DNA of 64,000 bases from Flavobacterium chungbukense (GTDB lineage: Bacteria > Bacteroidota > Bacteroidia > Flavobacteriales > Flavobacteriaceae), in NCBI RefSeq assembly GCF_020805785.1, contig NZ_JAJGZV010000002.1, positions 372,001 through 436,000 of the forward strand, given 5' to 3'. Shown here one piece after another: positions 35,755 through 45,473 of this stretch (the stretch's first letter is position 1; the number at the start of each line of letters is the position of its first letter). The notes beneath the pieces are model-generated. The model had not been told where the DNA came from. It saw only the letters and a list, made by a program, of their open reading frames with translations, and did no database searches. The position numbers were made by a program, and so were the translations under genes.

Positions 35755-35871
35755 TTATTTTTTCTTTAATCTTGCTATAACTTCTTTTCGATGTTCTTCT
35801 TTTAAATCGACCATTTTTTTAAGAACAGAAACAGTCTTAGCATTTGGCTTTATGATTATTGTTTTTTCCAT
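35755..35871 (-). CDS. Small 38-residue ORF upstream of the DUF6169-like gene
   Basis: ATG at 35869-35871 to TAA at 35755-35757. The peptide begins MEKTIIIKPNAKTVSVLKK and ends in REVIARLKKK-like basic residues (EVIARLKKK). A short beta-like N-terminus is followed by a charged amphipathic helix, a layout common in small antitoxins. It is 9 bp upstream of the next gene. There is no database support, so reality as a gene rests on spacing and composition. Confidence 0.55.
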   Translation of the reverse strand: MEKTIIIKPNAKTVSVLKKMVDLKEEHRKEVIARLKKK

Positions 35872-35989
35872 AATTGTTTTTGAATTATAAAACAAATGTA
35901 AGAAAAAAAAATATCATCTATTTAAAAATAACAGAATTAACTTTGCAGTCAAAGCTTACTAATCTTACAATTTGATCTGAATTAAAAAA

Positions 35990-36029
35990 CCATTTCACAT
36001 CAGTTTAAAATCAAACTTCTGTAAAATGG
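35990..36029 (-). terminator. Imperfect terminator hairpin of the lipoprotein gene at 36066
   Basis: CCATTTCACATCAGTTT (35990-36006) pairs with AAACTTCTGTAAAATGG (36013-36029) at 14 of 17 positions. On the minus strand it runs into TTTTTT. Confidence 0.65.
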
Positions 36030-36065
36030 CTTATCAACCTAAAAAAATATCAACTAAATTAGCTG

Positions 36066-36479
36066 TTACTCGATCACTACTTTTTGAGTAAGGAATTCTG
36101 TTTCTGATTTTTTGAATTTAATTTCGAAAGTTCCTTTTGTTGTAGATTTGAATTTGTAAACTGTCTTTTTTGGTTCTGGTACTTGTTGCGTACAAACTCC
36201 TTCTGCTGGATATTTTGCAACTACCTGCAAACCTTTTACTGCTCCAATTGTTACTTCTGAGATCTTATCAAATTCTCCGCAAGCATTATCTACAACATAT
36301 GTTACATCATAGCTTAATTCATCATTTACTTTTCCTGTCGCTGGTCCTTTGATTTCTGTTGCTAAAGCTGCTTTTGAAGTTGAAGCTGGAACTTTTTCAT
36401 CATCGTCATTACTGCATGAAACAAATGCAATTGATAAAAATAATACTACCAAAACTAATTTTAATCTAAAACTTTTCAT
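36066..36479 (-). CDS. Small surface-type lipoprotein
   Basis: 137 residues. The lipoprotein signal ends at Cys22 (IAFVSCSNDDD). The Ser-Asn-Asp-Asp-Asp after the lipidated Cys fits the Bacteroidota lipoprotein export signal, so surface display is likely. The rest reads as a single beta-sandwich of about 100 residues (ELSYDVTYVVDNACGEF, KGTFEIKFKKSE), similar to an Ig-like or GOLD-like fold, with two Cys that may pair. No enzyme motif is present and no specific function is claimed. Confidence 0.75.
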   Translation of the reverse strand: MKSFRLKLVLVVLFLSIAFVSCSNDDDEKVPASTSKAALATEIKGPATGKVNDELSYDVTYVVDNACGEFDKISEVTIGAVKGLQVVAKYPAEGVCTQQVPEPKKTVYKFKSTTKGTFEIKFKKSETEFLTQKVVIE

Positions 36480-36730
36480 ATAAAATAATAATTAATTGTT
36501 AATTACTATGAAGACGGAGCTTGGTTGCAATGGTTGCTTACATAAAATGTTAAAAAATTTCAACAAAACATTAAACAACTACAAATCAACAACTTATTCA
36601 ATAAAAAAATATTTATAAAATAACGTTATTTCTTATAAAAATAAATTTCTGACTCAACAACGATAGCTCTATGAAGAACAGAACTTTCCTCAGAAAACGA
36701 TTCTATCTGCTCTTAAAACAAAAAAAAAAA
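36480..36730. other. AT-rich spacer without a recognised gene
   Basis: I see no ORF with convincing codon use, no RNA gene and no clear promoter here; it is AT-rich and ends in a poly-A run that belongs to the following terminator. Confidence 0.6.
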
Positions 36731-36754
36731 AAACATCAGCGCTAACTGATGTTT
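36731..36754 (-). terminator. Terminator of the DUF808 gene
   Basis: AAACATCAG (36731-36739) and CTGATGTTT (36746-36754) form a stem. On the minus strand a run of more than ten T follows. Confidence 0.9.
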
Positions 36755-36778
36755 ATTTAAGTATACTTTTAATTTGTC

Positions 36779-37663
36779 TTAAGCTGTTTTCTTTTTAAAA
36801 ATCTTTTTGAAGATGTTTACAACTACTAAAACTAAAAGTCCTAGAGTTAATCCAACTGTAAATTCTTTGATAATTAAAGGGATTTTAATTTCTTCTGACA
36901 AATGGTGAAAAAATGGAATTTGATGTACAAATATTCCTCCAGCAACCAAAAGCAAAGCAATTGTACCTATAACAGTTAAACCTTTTATAACTAACGGAAG
37001 CGCTTTTACCAATAAATTTCCAATAAATCTTGATGGACTTTTTTCGCTTTTACTATATTTTAATAACTTATAACCAGCTTCGTCCATACGAACAATAAGC
37101 GCTACAATTCCGTAAACTCCTATTGTTGCAATTAATGCGATTATCGATGTTACAATTATTTGCTGTGTCAAAGGTTCCTCTATAACAGTTCCTAATGCAA
37201 TAATTACGATTTCAACAGATAATATAAAATCGGTTACGATAGCAGATTTTATTTTTCCTTTTTCAATGACTAGAATTTGTTCTTCTGTTAAATCCTCATT
37301 GGTAATTCCCTCTGATTCATCGTGTTTGTGCGGAAAAAAATATTCATATATTTTTTCGGCTCCTTCATAAGCTAGAAAAAGTCCACCCAGAACCAAAATT
37401 ATTATAATAGCAATTGGAAGAAATGCACTTAATAAAAATGCAATGGGAAGAATAATAATTTTATTCAATAAGGAACCTTTACTGATTGCCCATAAAACCG
37501 GTAATTCTCTCGAAGAAGCAAATCCAGAAGCTTTTTCTGCGTTGACCGCTAAGTCGTCGCCAAGAATTCCAGCTGTTTTTTTTGCAGCAACTTTACTCAT
37601 TACTGCAACATCATCCATGATTGCTGCGATATCATCTAATAGAACAAAAAAACCTGAAGCCAT
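36779..37663 (-). CDS. DUF808 family membrane protein (YedI-like)
   Basis: 294 residues. The N-terminal SGFFVLLDDIAAIMDDVAVM and KVAAKKTAGILGDDLAVNAE are diagnostic of DUF808. About six membrane segments follow (IIILPIAFLLSAFLPIAIII, FILSVEIVIIALGTVI, IIVTSIIALIATIGVYGIVAL and two near the C-terminus). Its role in cells is not established; an ion- or metal-transport function has been proposed for relatives. It appears to be transcribed alone. Confidence 0.9.
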   Translation of the reverse strand: MASGFFVLLDDIAAIMDDVAVMSKVAAKKTAGILGDDLAVNAEKASGFASSRELPVLWAISKGSLLNKIIILPIAFLLSAFLPIAIIIILVLGGLFLAYEGAEKIYEYFFPHKHDESEGITNEDLTEEQILVIEKGKIKSAIVTDFILSVEIVIIALGTVIEEPLTQQIIVTSIIALIATIGVYGIVALIVRMDEAGYKLLKYSKSEKSPSRFIGNLLVKALPLVIKGLTVIGTIALLLVAGGIFVHQIPFFHHLSEEIKIPLIIKEFTVGLTLGLLVLVVVNIFKKIFKKKTA

Positions 37664-37771
37664 TTTTTAAATTTATTTTTAGTGATGCGAATCTAGACAT
37701 TTTGCCTTAATCTTCCCAATAATATTGCATCAAAATTCGTCCTTTTATTCGTAATTTTCTGTAATATGCTT

Positions 37772-37891
37772 CTAGCTACATTGCCCAAGCAAAACCCATA
37801 GAATGATGAAAACTATAATAGTTCCGAAACAACCTCCGCCTAACTTTTTAGCACCATATCCTGCCAACAACCCTCTAAAAATATTGTTCAT
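37772..37891 (-). CDS. 39-residue Gly-rich single-span membrane protein
   Basis: ATG at 37889-37891 to TAG at 37772-37774. The sequence starts MNNIFRGLLAGYGAKKLGGG, continues with a hydrophobic span (FGTIIVFIILWVLLGQ) and ends in Cys-Ser. The GAKKLGGGCFGT motif followed by a membrane segment is well formed and unlikely by chance. I recall similar tiny proteins in other Flavobacteria, but could not check. Function unknown. Confidence 0.7.
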   Translation of the reverse strand: MNNIFRGLLAGYGAKKLGGGCFGTIIVFIILWVLLGQCS

Positions 37892-37999
37892 GATTTTAAA
37901 TTTTAATTAATAATTTGCTGATTTTTATTTATTTAAAATTGAACTATTTTTTAGAATAATTTGTTATATGAATTGAGTGAAAAGTTTCAGAATTTACGG

Positions 38000-38031
38000 T
38001 AAAAAAAACACCAGTCTTTTGACCGATGTTT
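38000..38031 (-). terminator. Terminator of the T9SS-cargo operon
   Basis: On the minus strand AAACATCGGTC pairs with GACTGGTGTTT over 11 bp with two G-T wobbles, then a T run (38000-38008). Confidence 0.8.
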
Positions 38032-38059
38032 CAATGCATCTAAAAATATTTTCTACAAA

Positions 38060-39091
38060 TTAATCTGTTGTTAAAATATCTCCCCTGTTTACCAAAAATG
38101 CTTTATCTGCGATTCCTTGGCCTGTAGGAGGAGCTGCCGGAGTTTGCCCGTCTAATTGGATGTAATTTCCTTTAGAAGTTAATTTTTTTAATCTGCTTAA
38201 AATTAAATTAATTTGAGTACTGGAAAGAGCATTATTTCTAAAAGTAACTCCCTCATTATTATTAACAAAAGTCAATAAAGGTACATCTATAGAAGTAAGA
38301 ACAGGATTGTTTGTAAAATAAAGTTCTATTGATTTTGTTAGCAAAGGAAAAGAAATCGATGTTAAAGAAGAATTTCTTGAAATATTTGTATCACCTGAAT
38401 AGCTTATTTTCAAAGCAGGAAATGAAACTGAACCTAATTTTTCATTTCCCATTATTTTTAAATCCTTATAAATTTCGCTGAGATTACTAAAATTTACAGT
38501 CGTCAAATTTAAATTATCACTTACATTGAGGTCTATAATTTTTTTTACCATGCTCAAATCAACAGTAGTCAGATTTGTTGTACCCATAATATAAATATTC
38601 TCTGTGTAAGGACCGTATTCGGCTTGTATCTGTGTCGCCGCCTGCACATCTGTAATGTCACCAGTTAACATTATAGTCGTTTTTCCTTTACTTGCACTAC
38701 TTCCAGCATATAAAGCATACGGAACGCTTAAAAGCTGACTAGTACCGCTAATCGTATAATTAGTTCCTCCCGCTGGATCTATTTCTGTTTTTATAAAATG
38801 TGATCCTGCACCCCAGTCAATCCCCGAAAATGTACCAGTAACTGGAGTTCCACCCCCTATTTCTATTGTTGCCAATCCGTTAACGTTTGTTGTTGTAGTC
38901 TGAGTTTCTACATAAGAAGCCGTTCCTGTTGAAGAACCTAATAAAATACTTGTTTTTATACCAATTGACGTATTTACAAGTAAGGCACCATCTGTTTTAC
39001 GAATTACTGATTGATAATTCATTTTTTGAGGAGCTTGGGCGAATAAGATTGTAGAACTTAATAATAGTAATGCGAGAGTAATTTTTTTCAT
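38060..39091 (-). CDS. Secreted protein with leucine-rich-like repeats
   Basis: 343 residues. The signal peptide ends ILFAQA. The N-terminal PQKMNYQSVIRKTDGALLV and LLSVPYALYA region is a beta-rich module often found in secreted Bacteroidota proteins. From about residue 150 there are repeats of the form LTTVDLSMVKKIIDLNV, LTTVNFSNLSEI, LGSVSFPALKI and LTSISFPLLTK, resembling BspA-type leucine-rich repeats. There is no clear C-terminal sorting domain. It follows the T9SS gene by 23 bp, so they are one operon. Binding rather than catalysis is likely. Confidence 0.75.
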   Translation of the reverse strand: MKKITLALLLLSSTILFAQAPQKMNYQSVIRKTDGALLVNTSIGIKTSILLGSSTGTASYVETQTTTTNVNGLATIEIGGGTPVTGTFSGIDWGAGSHFIKTEIDPAGGTNYTISGTSQLLSVPYALYAGSSASKGKTTIMLTGDITDVQAATQIQAEYGPYTENIYIMGTTNLTTVDLSMVKKIIDLNVSDNLNLTTVNFSNLSEIYKDLKIMGNEKLGSVSFPALKISYSGDTNISRNSSLTSISFPLLTKSIELYFTNNPVLTSIDVPLLTFVNNNEGVTFRNNALSSTQINLILSRLKKLTSKGNYIQLDGQTPAAPPTGQGIADKAFLVNRGDILTTD

Positions 39092-39114
39092 ATATCTGTC
39101 TGCAGTTTAGAATT

Positions 39115-39606
39115 TTATTTTTTAATGATTTTAAAAGTTTTTATAGTTTTTGAATTGCTGTTTATTCTAAGAAAATAAACTCCTTGTGATAATCCATGCA
39201 TGTTAAGCGTTGTTTCCGAAGCTATTATCTTTGAAGTCTTGGATACTATTTTTCCATTAATATCAAATAAATCGTACGCTAAATTATCTAGTTTATCATT
39301 AGTAATATTCAAGTTTAAAACATCAACCGTAGGATTTGGATAGGCAGTCACAGTTAGATTGATTTCTTTAAATTCATCAATACCTAATGTCGCAATTTCA
39401 TAAGGTTGCTGAATTCCTTCTTGGCCAGAACCTCCACTTCCTTGCAATCTCAAATCTGCAATTTGACCAATAGAATAACTTGATGTTCCACCTGTGCCAG
39501 TACCTTTTCCGCCAGTGGCAACAATATTTTCCTGCGAATAGGCTTTTCCCACAAAGAAGAAGATAGATAGCAATAAAATTAGAAATGTTCTTTGGTTTCT
39601 TTTCAT
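39115..39606 (-). CDS. Small T9SS type A sorting domain protein
   Basis: 163 residues. The signal peptide is about 24 residues (ends KAYSQ). A short Gly/Ser-rich segment (GGKGTGTGGTSSYSIGQI) precedes the C-terminal sorting domain that starts VTAYPNPTVDVLNLNI and ends GVYFLRINSNSKTIKTFKIIKK. The last 80 residues are a standard type IX secretion signal. The protein seems to be mostly this signal with a minimal cargo. It is followed by the repeat protein gene. Confidence 0.88.
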   Translation of the reverse strand: MKRNQRTFLILLLSIFFFVGKAYSQENIVATGGKGTGTGGTSSYSIGQIADLRLQGSGGSGQEGIQQPYEIATLGIDEFKEINLTVTAYPNPTVDVLNLNITNDKLDNLAYDLFDINGKIVSKTSKIIASETTLNMHGLSQGVYFLRINSNSKTIKTFKIIKK

Positions 39607-39691
39607 ATAAATGATTTAATAGTTCGAATCAAATATATACTATTTCTTACAGATATAAAGATTAAAAAACAGTAAAAAACAACTTTAATAT

Positions 39692-39726
39692 TAAAAAAAA
39701 AGCATCAGTATTTTACTGATGCTTTT
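39692..39726 (-). terminator. Terminator of clpB
   Basis: AAAAGCATCAGTA (39698-39710) pairs with TACTGATGCTTTT (39714-39726), followed on the minus strand by a T tract. Confidence 0.88.
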
Positions 39727-39747
39727 CTAAGATTAACATAAAAAAAA

Positions 39748-42345
39748 TTATTTAGCTGTCTGGTTTCTAAAAACCAATTGACCATCAAAAGCATCTAACA
39801 AAATAATGCTATCTGTTGTAATATTTCCGGCCAAAATTTCTTTTGACAACTGATTTAAAACTTCTCTCTGAACCACACGTTTAACAGGTCTTGCTCCAAA
39901 ATGAGGATCGTAACCTTTATCTGCCAAATAAGCAATGGCTTCTGGAGTTGCATCCATTGTAATACCTTGAAGCGCCAACATTTTAGTAACGCTTTTTAAC
40001 TGCAGGCTAACAATTCTTGAAATGTTTTCAACGGTAAGTGGTGTAAACATTACAATTTCGTCGATACGGTTGATAAACTCAGGACGAACAGTTTGTTTTA
40101 ATAATCCTAAAACTTCATTTTTAGCTGCTTCTGTAGCTGCTTCAACGCTTCCTTTTAGATTTTCAAATTTCTCCTGAATAATATTACTTCCCATATTTGA
40201 GGTCATAATAATAATCGTATTTCTGAAATCAGCCAAACGGCCTTTATTATCTGTTAAACGTCCTTCGTCTAGAACCTGCAACAAAATATTGAACGTATCA
40301 GGATGCGCTTTTTCAATCTCGTCTAAAAGCACAACCGAATAAGGTTTTCTGCGAACCGCTTCTGTTAACTGACCTCCTTCATCGTAACCAACATATCCTG
40401 GAGGCGCACCAACTAAACGGCTCACACTGTGACGTTCTTGGTATTCACTCATATCGATACGAGTCATGGCATTTTCGTCATCAAAAAGATACTCCGCCAA
40501 AGCTTTCGCTAACTCTGTTTTACCAACTCCAGTTGTTCCTAAAAGCAAGAATGATCCAACAGGTTTTTTCATATCTTGTAAACCTGCTCGGCTTCTTCTA
40601 ACCGCATCACTTACTGCTTCAATCGCTTCTTCTTGACCTACAACACGTTTGTGTAATTCGTCTTCAAGATGCAATAGTTTTTCTCTTTCGGTCTGAAGCA
40701 TTTTTGTAACCGGAATTCCTGTCCATTTTGCTACAACTTCAGCAATATCTTCTCTGGTTACTTCTTCTTTTATTAAAGAATTTCCAGATTGAAATTCTAA
40801 CAATTGTTTTTGCAAAGTTTCCTGACGTTCTTGCGCTTCTTTTATTTTTCCGTAACGAATTTCAGCTACTTTTCCGTAATCACCATCACGTTCTGCACGT
40901 TCTGCTTCGTATTTAAAGTCTTCAATTTCGTGTTTTACAGCCTGAATTCCATCAACGATATCTTTTTCCTGTTTCCATTTTGCATAGATTTCGTTTCGCT
41001 CTTCTTTTAGGTTGGCCAATTCCATACCTAAAATTTTCAGTTTGCTTTCTTCTTTTTCACGTTTAATAGCTTCGATTTCGATTTCCAGCTGCATAATTTT
41101 ACGATCCAAAACATCTAATTCTTCTGGTTTTGAATTGATTTCCATACGAAGTTTAGAAGCCGCCTCGTCCATCAAGTCGATTGCTTTATCTGGTAAAAAA
41201 CGATTTGTAATATAACGCTGAGAAAGTTCTACTGCGGCAATAATTGCTTCGTCTTTGATCTGCACTTTATGATGCGTTTCGTATTTCTCTTTAATTCCAC
41301 GTAAAATCGAAATTGCGCTTTCTGTATCGGGTTCGTCGATTAGTACTTTTTGAAAACGTCTTTCAAGCGCTTTATCTTTTTCAAAATATTTTTGATACTC
41401 ATCTAAAGTCGTTGCACCAATAGCTCTCAATTCTCCACGCGCCAAAGCTGGTTTCAAGATGTTCGCTGCGTCCATAGCGCCTTCTCCTCCACCCGCACCT
41501 ACAAGGGTGTGAATCTCATCGATAAACAAAACAATATCTCCATCTGCAGCTGTAACTTCTTTTACAACCGATTTCAAACGTTCTTCAAATTCTCCTTTAT
41601 ATTTCGCTCCGGCAATCAAAGCTCCCATGTCAAGTGAGAAAACGATTTTATCTTTTAAGTTTTCCGGAACATCACCGTCAACAATTCTGTGTGCTAAACC
41701 TTCTGCAATTGCTGTTTTACCAACTCCAGGTTCTCCAATAAGCATTGGATTATTTTTTGTTCTACGAGTTAAAATCTGCAGTACGCGTCGAATTTCTTCA
41801 TCACGGCCAATTACAGGATCTAGTTTTCCTGTACGAGCTAATTCGTTTAAATTTTTAGCGAATTTGTTTAATGAATTATAAGTTTCTTCAGCTGAAGCCG
41901 ATGTTACTCTTTCACCTTTACGTAATTCTTCGATTGCTGCTTTAAGACCTTTACCAGTAACTCCCTGATCTTTTAAAATTTGAGAAACTTTACTTTTTGA
42001 GTCAAAAATAGCCAAGATTAAGTGTTCGATCGAAACGTATTCATCGTTCATCTTTTGTGCTATAATTTCAGCTTCATTCAAAGCTTTGTTTGCGTCTCTA
42101 GAAAGCATAACATCTCCTCCAGAAACTTTTGGAAAACTTTGAATTGTACTGTCCAAAATTTGAAGAAATAATGGAACATTTACATTTAATTTTTTCAGAA
42201 TAAATGGCGCTACGTTCTCATCTACTTCAAAAATAGCTTTGAAAATGTGTTCATTTTCAATTTGCTGCTGGCCATTTCGCTGTGCTAATTGCTGCGACAA
42301 CTGAATGGCTTCCTGCGATTTAATAGTAAATTTATTTATGTTCAT
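39748..42345 (-). CDS. clpB: ATP-dependent disaggregase ClpB
   Basis: 865 residues, full-length ClpB. The order is the N-terminal repeat domain (1-145), the first AAA module with Walker A GEPGVGKT at 204-211, the long coiled coil (about 400-530: [32 protein letters not shown]), and the second AAA module with GTTGVGKTE near 600 and [25 protein letters not shown]2-small domain ends the protein. It works with DnaK to rescue aggregated proteins in heat stress. The coiled coil separates it from ClpA/ClpC. It is monocistronic. Confidence 0.97.
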   Translation of the reverse strand: MNINKFTIKSQEAIQLSQQLAQRNGQQQIENEHIFKAIFEVDENVAPFILKKLNVNVPLFLQILDSTIQSFPKVSGGDVMLSRDANKALNEAEIIAQKMNDEYVSIEHLILAIFDSKSKVSQILKDQGVTGKGLKAAIEELRKGERVTSASAEETYNSLNKFAKNLNELARTGKLDPVIGRDEEIRRVLQILTRRTKNNPMLIGEPGVGKTAIAEGLAHRIVDGDVPENLKDKIVFSLDMGALIAGAKYKGEFEERLKSVVKEVTAADGDIVLFIDEIHTLVGAGGGEGAMDAANILKPALARGELRAIGATTLDEYQKYFEKDKALERRFQKVLIDEPDTESAISILRGIKEKYETHHKVQIKDEAIIAAVELSQRYITNRFLPDKAIDLMDEAASKLRMEINSKPEELDVLDRKIMQLEIEIEAIKREKEESKLKILGMELANLKEERNEIYAKWKQEKDIVDGIQAVKHEIEDFKYEAERAERDGDYGKVAEIRYGKIKEAQERQETLQKQLLEFQSGNSLIKEEVTREDIAEVVAKWTGIPVTKMLQTEREKLLHLEDELHKRVVGQEEAIEAVSDAVRRSRAGLQDMKKPVGSFLLLGTTGVGKTELAKALAEYLFDDENAMTRIDMSEYQERHSVSRLVGAPPGYVGYDEGGQLTEAVRRKPYSVVLLDEIEKAHPDTFNILLQVLDEGRLTDNKGRLADFRNTIIIMTSNMGSNIIQEKFENLKGSVEAATEAAKNEVLGLLKQTVRPEFINRIDEIVMFTPLTVENISRIVSLQLKSVTKMLALQGITMDATPEAIAYLADKGYDPHFGARPVKRVVQREVLNQLSKEILAGNITTDSIILLDAFDGQLVFRNQTAK

Positions 42346-42434
42346 ATTTTTATGATTTGATTGATTTTTTATTTTAAATATTCGATTACATTAAAGTTAA
42401 GACTTATTGAGATATTTTTTTAACCCAAAAGATT

Positions 42435-42442
42435 TAACTTTG
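42435..42442 (+). promoter_or_regulatory. Candidate -7 element (TAACTTTG) of ytxJ
   Basis: It fits TAnnTTTG and lies 109 nt before the ATG at 42552; a TTG at 42407-42409 gives a long 25-nt spacer. Confidence 0.35.
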
Positions 42443-42551
42443 CTTTCGGATATTCAAATTATATTCCACAGTAAAAACAAAGACAAAATGACGTAAAAAA
42501 AGACGGTTTTAATCAGTTTTTAATGTCAAAAAGTCATAAAACAAGCCAAAT

Positions 42552-42941
42552 ATGAGTTTTTTTAATTCAATCTTCGGAAGTTCAGAGAACTCAGAAGCTC
42601 CAAAAAGTAAAGTTAACTGGACAGAATTAACTGACATTATTCAATTGATGGAAATTGAAGCAATATCTAAAGAAAAACCAGTTGTTATTTTTAAACACAG
42701 TACAAGATGCAGTATCAGCCGTATGGCTTTAAAACAATTTGAAAGAGAGTTTGATCTTGAAGAAGTTGTTGATACTTATTTTCTTGATTTAATTGCACAC
42801 CGCGATGTTTCTAATGAAATTGCAAGTAGATTTGGAGTGTATCATGAATCTCCACAATTGATTTTAATTAAAGACGGAAAAGCGGTTTATGATGTTTCAC
42901 ATAGCGATATTAATGCTGAAGCATTGAAAAGCAAAGTATAG
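42552..42941 (+). CDS. ytxJ: Bacillithiol system redox-active protein YtxJ
   Basis: 129 residues with a thioredoxin-like fold and a single active-site Cys in IFKHSTRCSISRMAL, the YtxJ/DUF2847 signature. VVIFKHSTRC, FGVYHESPQLILIKDGKAVYDVSHSDI and the length all fit. YtxJ is a proposed bacilliredoxin that reduces bacillithiol-mixed disulfides. This suggests bacillithiol is made, as in many Flavobacteria, but no bshABC genes are in this window. It is divergent from clpB, a stress neighbour. Confidence 0.88.
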   Translation: MSFFNSIFGSSENSEAPKSKVNWTELTDIIQLMEIEAISKEKPVVIFKHSTRCSISRMALKQFEREFDLEEVVDTYFLDLIAHRDVSNEIASRFGVYHESPQLILIKDGKAVYDVSHSDINAEALKSKV

Positions 42942-42949
42942 TTTTTTTG

Positions 42950-43091
42950 CCACAGATTAAAAGGATTCAAATGATTTTCTGATCTTTGTCATATCGCCAC
43001 GAATTACACGAATTCTCACTAATTAATTTGGGTAAATTCGTGTAATTCGTGGCAAGACAAAAGAAATCATTTTAATGCTTTTAATCTGTGG
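42950..43091. repeat. Nested palindrome, CCACGAATTACACGAATT family
   Basis: A perfect inner pair of 19 bp (42995-43013 with 43035-43053, GCCACGAATTACACGAATT) sits inside imperfect outer arms (42950-42976 with 43064-43091, CCACAGATTAAAGG type). It fills the gap between ytxJ and the DUF2157 pair. Confidence 0.88.
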
Positions 43092-43101
43092 AAAACTTAA
43101 T

Positions 43102-44265
43102 TTAAAAACTTCCTCCAGATCCTCCTCCACTAAAACCGCCATCTCCAAACTCCATTGGTGAAACTGTTTTTATTTCTGGTTTCATTCCGAACGTAGATGC
43201 TATCACTAGTGCTTCGGCATTTAAAAAATTATCTGAATGATTAATTCTATCTGGTTTAAATGTTAATCCATTTTCTTTTTCTTTCAATTTTTTTATTGAA
43301 AAATAAGCTATGGCAAACAAAGCTAATCCGCCTAATGTAAGCGCAACTTCGATTGGCAAAACTGCGTAGTAAAATCGAATTGTATAAAATGAAAATCCAA
43401 TCGCTAGAAAACTTAGCCATAGCATTATTCTGTCCTTTGTTCTTAATGCCTGAACCAAATAAATAATTGGAACTATAAATGTAAATGCATAAAAGAAAAA
43501 CGCAAACGGAATATCGGTTCCTGGTTTTACTTCAGTTCCTAAAAGCTCCCCAGATAGTTCTCTAACAACTAAATAATTACAAGAAAAATAAAACAGAACC
43601 AAACAAAAACTATTTGCCAGTAAAAGTCCATTGTAATGGTAACTTTTTGTTAGATTCTTGATTATTTTTTTTGTTATAAAATAAAACGCTCCTGCAAAAA
43701 CCATTGCAACAAAAGGTAAAATAGCTTTTCCGACATCTCCAAATTCAAACATTTCAAAAAACAAAAATGCAGTTACCGCTATGCAAAAAATCAACATTGA
43801 CAGTACATGCAAATAACGCAGAAACATAAAAAGAGCAGCAACAGCCACAAAAAAAGCGATTACAGTTTCATAATCTTCAGTTGTTATGGCTATAGCAATT
43901 CCAACCTGTGAAATAGCGCCTAAAATAAAAGCGTCATCTAAACCGTGATTATGATACTCTTGATTAGCAAGCAATTCTGATCCTGCAAAACCAATGGCAG
44001 CAAAAATGTAAAAACAAATTTGCAGGTAAATATCTTCCGAATTTAATCCAAGCAAAGAAATCATTCCGCAAATAGAACTATACAGGAAACTTCCCAATAA
44101 AAAGAAACCTATTCGAACCAAAATATTATTTTGCCCTTTTAAAACAGGCAACTCTTTTTCTATAAATTTTTTCTGTTCTTTATTAATAAAACCTCCTTTG
44201 TACAAAGTATCAGCTTCATCAATCAAAAATTCATTATCTAACTTTTTTTTATCGTGTGCTATCAT
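43102..44265 (-). CDS. Polytopic membrane protein, second of a DUF2157-type pair
   Basis: 387 residues, about nine to ten membrane helices. A cytoplasmic N-terminus of about 45 residues (DEADTLYKGGFINKEQKKFIE) precedes the helices. The C-terminal tail is hydrophilic and ends EFGDGGFSGGGSGGSF, the Gly/Ser-rich ending seen in several Bacteroidota membrane proteins. The start overlaps the stop of the upstream DUF2157 gene by four bases, so the two are coupled. The paired N-terminal layout suggests both are related and may act together. Function unknown. Confidence 0.75.
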   Translation of the reverse strand: MIAHDKKKLDNEFLIDEADTLYKGGFINKEQKKFIEKELPVLKGQNNILVRIGFFLLGSFLYSSICGMISLLGLNSEDIYLQICFYIFAAIGFAGSELLANQEYHNHGLDDAFILGAISQVGIAIAITTEDYETVIAFFVAVAALFMFLRYLHVLSMLIFCIAVTAFLFFEMFEFGDVGKAILPFVAMVFAGAFYFITKKIIKNLTKSYHYNGLLLANSFCLVLFYFSCNYLVVRELSGELLGTEVKPGTDIPFAFFFYAFTFIVPIIYLVQALRTKDRIMLWLSFLAIGFSFYTIRFYYAVLPIEVALTLGGLALFAIAYFSIKKLKEKENGLTFKPDRINHSDNFLNAEALVIASTFGMKPEIKTVSPMEFGDGGFSGGGSGGSF

Positions 44266-45263
44266 GCTTCAATTTCTTTATGGAAGTTTTTAATCAATTT
44301 AATAAACATTATAATCGAGCCCACGAAATATGCTGGAAGAAGTAAAATAAAAAGTGTCCACATATCACTAAAATCTACATTCTCAAAAATTCTGAACACA
44401 AAAATATTACCACCGATGTAAGCGTAGACAATCATAAATACGTATAAAGACATTGCTTTATAATCGTAACTGGCTTTATAAAAATAATAGGTAGAAACTG
44501 CCAAAATAAGGGCAAATATCATCCAGGTCAAAGTGTCATAACTTAATAAATTACTAATTGACGCAATACTAATAATATGCAAAGCAAAAGTTAGAAAAAC
44601 CAAACCAAAATGTGTTTTTAGAGAAATTCGTCGGCTGTAAATTGTCCATAAAATCAATAAAATACCAAGCATTACTGCCGAATAACTCAAGTTTTGGCTT
44701 GCATAAAAATTATTACTGTCGTTAAAAATATCTTGTGGCGTAACAGAAAGTCCAACATAAGCTGCCAAACCTGTAATCGCAATTGTTAGAACACTTCTAT
44801 TATCAAAATAGTAAGCACAAAAGAAACTTACAATAGTTGGGACTAAAGTTGCTAATCCGTAATGTTCTCCAAATGGTTTGTATTGAAATTGCAGATAACC
44901 TATAAAAATACAAGTCAAAATATTGCCTGCCAAAACCAAATATTCTACAACAGGATGATCAAAAGTAGTTTCTTGTTTCTGAAATCCTTTCGAATTTTTA
45001 AAACAATAGTAAAAACAAACCACGATGACAACTAAGAGCAAAGAAAGAATTGCGATATGCCCTATTGAATCGATGTTTTCATAAATCAAAATACCGATTC
45101 CTGAAGTAAATAATATAACAGACAAATAGAGAAATAATTTTAATTCTGCATTCAATGAAAAGAGATTTAAATTCCGATATGTTTTTATTTCTTCAAACTG
45201 ATTTTCAGTAATTAAACCTTTCTCAAAAAGCTGTGCAGTGGCTTGCTCTTTAAATTTTTCCAT
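44262..45263 (-). CDS. DUF2157-type polytopic membrane protein
   Basis: 333 residues. The N-terminus, ATAQLFEKGLITENQFEEI, is a short helical segment typical of DUF2157. About ten membrane helices follow (LKLFLYLSVILFTSGIGILI, IAILSLLLVVIVVCFYYCF, YSAVMLGILLILWTIY and others), with no charged catalytic site visible. The next gene overlaps by ATGA. Function is unknown; paired membrane proteins of this sort may form a complex. Divergent from the pectate lyase gene. Confidence 0.8.
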   Translation of the reverse strand: MEKFKEQATAQLFEKGLITENQFEEIKTYRNLNLFSLNAELKLFLYLSVILFTSGIGILIYENIDSIGHIAILSLLLVVIVVCFYYCFKNSKGFQKQETTFDHPVVEYLVLAGNILTCIFIGYLQFQYKPFGEHYGLATLVPTIVSFFCAYYFDNRSVLTIAITGLAAYVGLSVTPQDIFNDSNNFYASQNLSYSAVMLGILLILWTIYSRRISLKTHFGLVFLTFALHIISIASISNLLSYDTLTWMIFALILAVSTYYFYKASYDYKAMSLYVFMIVYAYIGGNIFVFRIFENVDFSDMWTLFILLLPAYFVGSIIMFIKLIKNFHKEIEA

Positions 45264-45444
45264 GGATATTATTTAAACTTGTAATATCAAATATATGTAT
45301 TTAGCATGAATTTTCTCCTTTTTGAGCAAAAGCTTTTCTGCAACAGTAAATTATTGAATAAAATCTAAAATTTTATATAGTGTAAAAACAACACTTATTA
45401 TTCTTAAAATCAAACCCTTAAATATAAATATTTGATAATTTTAT

Positions 45445-45473
45445 TTGAAATTATTTTTATTCTTATACATTTG
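45445..45473 (+). promoter_or_regulatory. Promoter of the pectate lyase gene
   Basis: TTG (45445-45447), 18-nt spacer, TACATTTG (45466-45473) match the Flavobacterium consensus. Confidence 0.6.

Noticed and set aside
35755..35871. A classical ParD/RelB antitoxin
   Set aside because: The 38-residue peptide has no recognisable ribbon-helix-helix or AbrB motif, so I describe it only as antitoxin-like.
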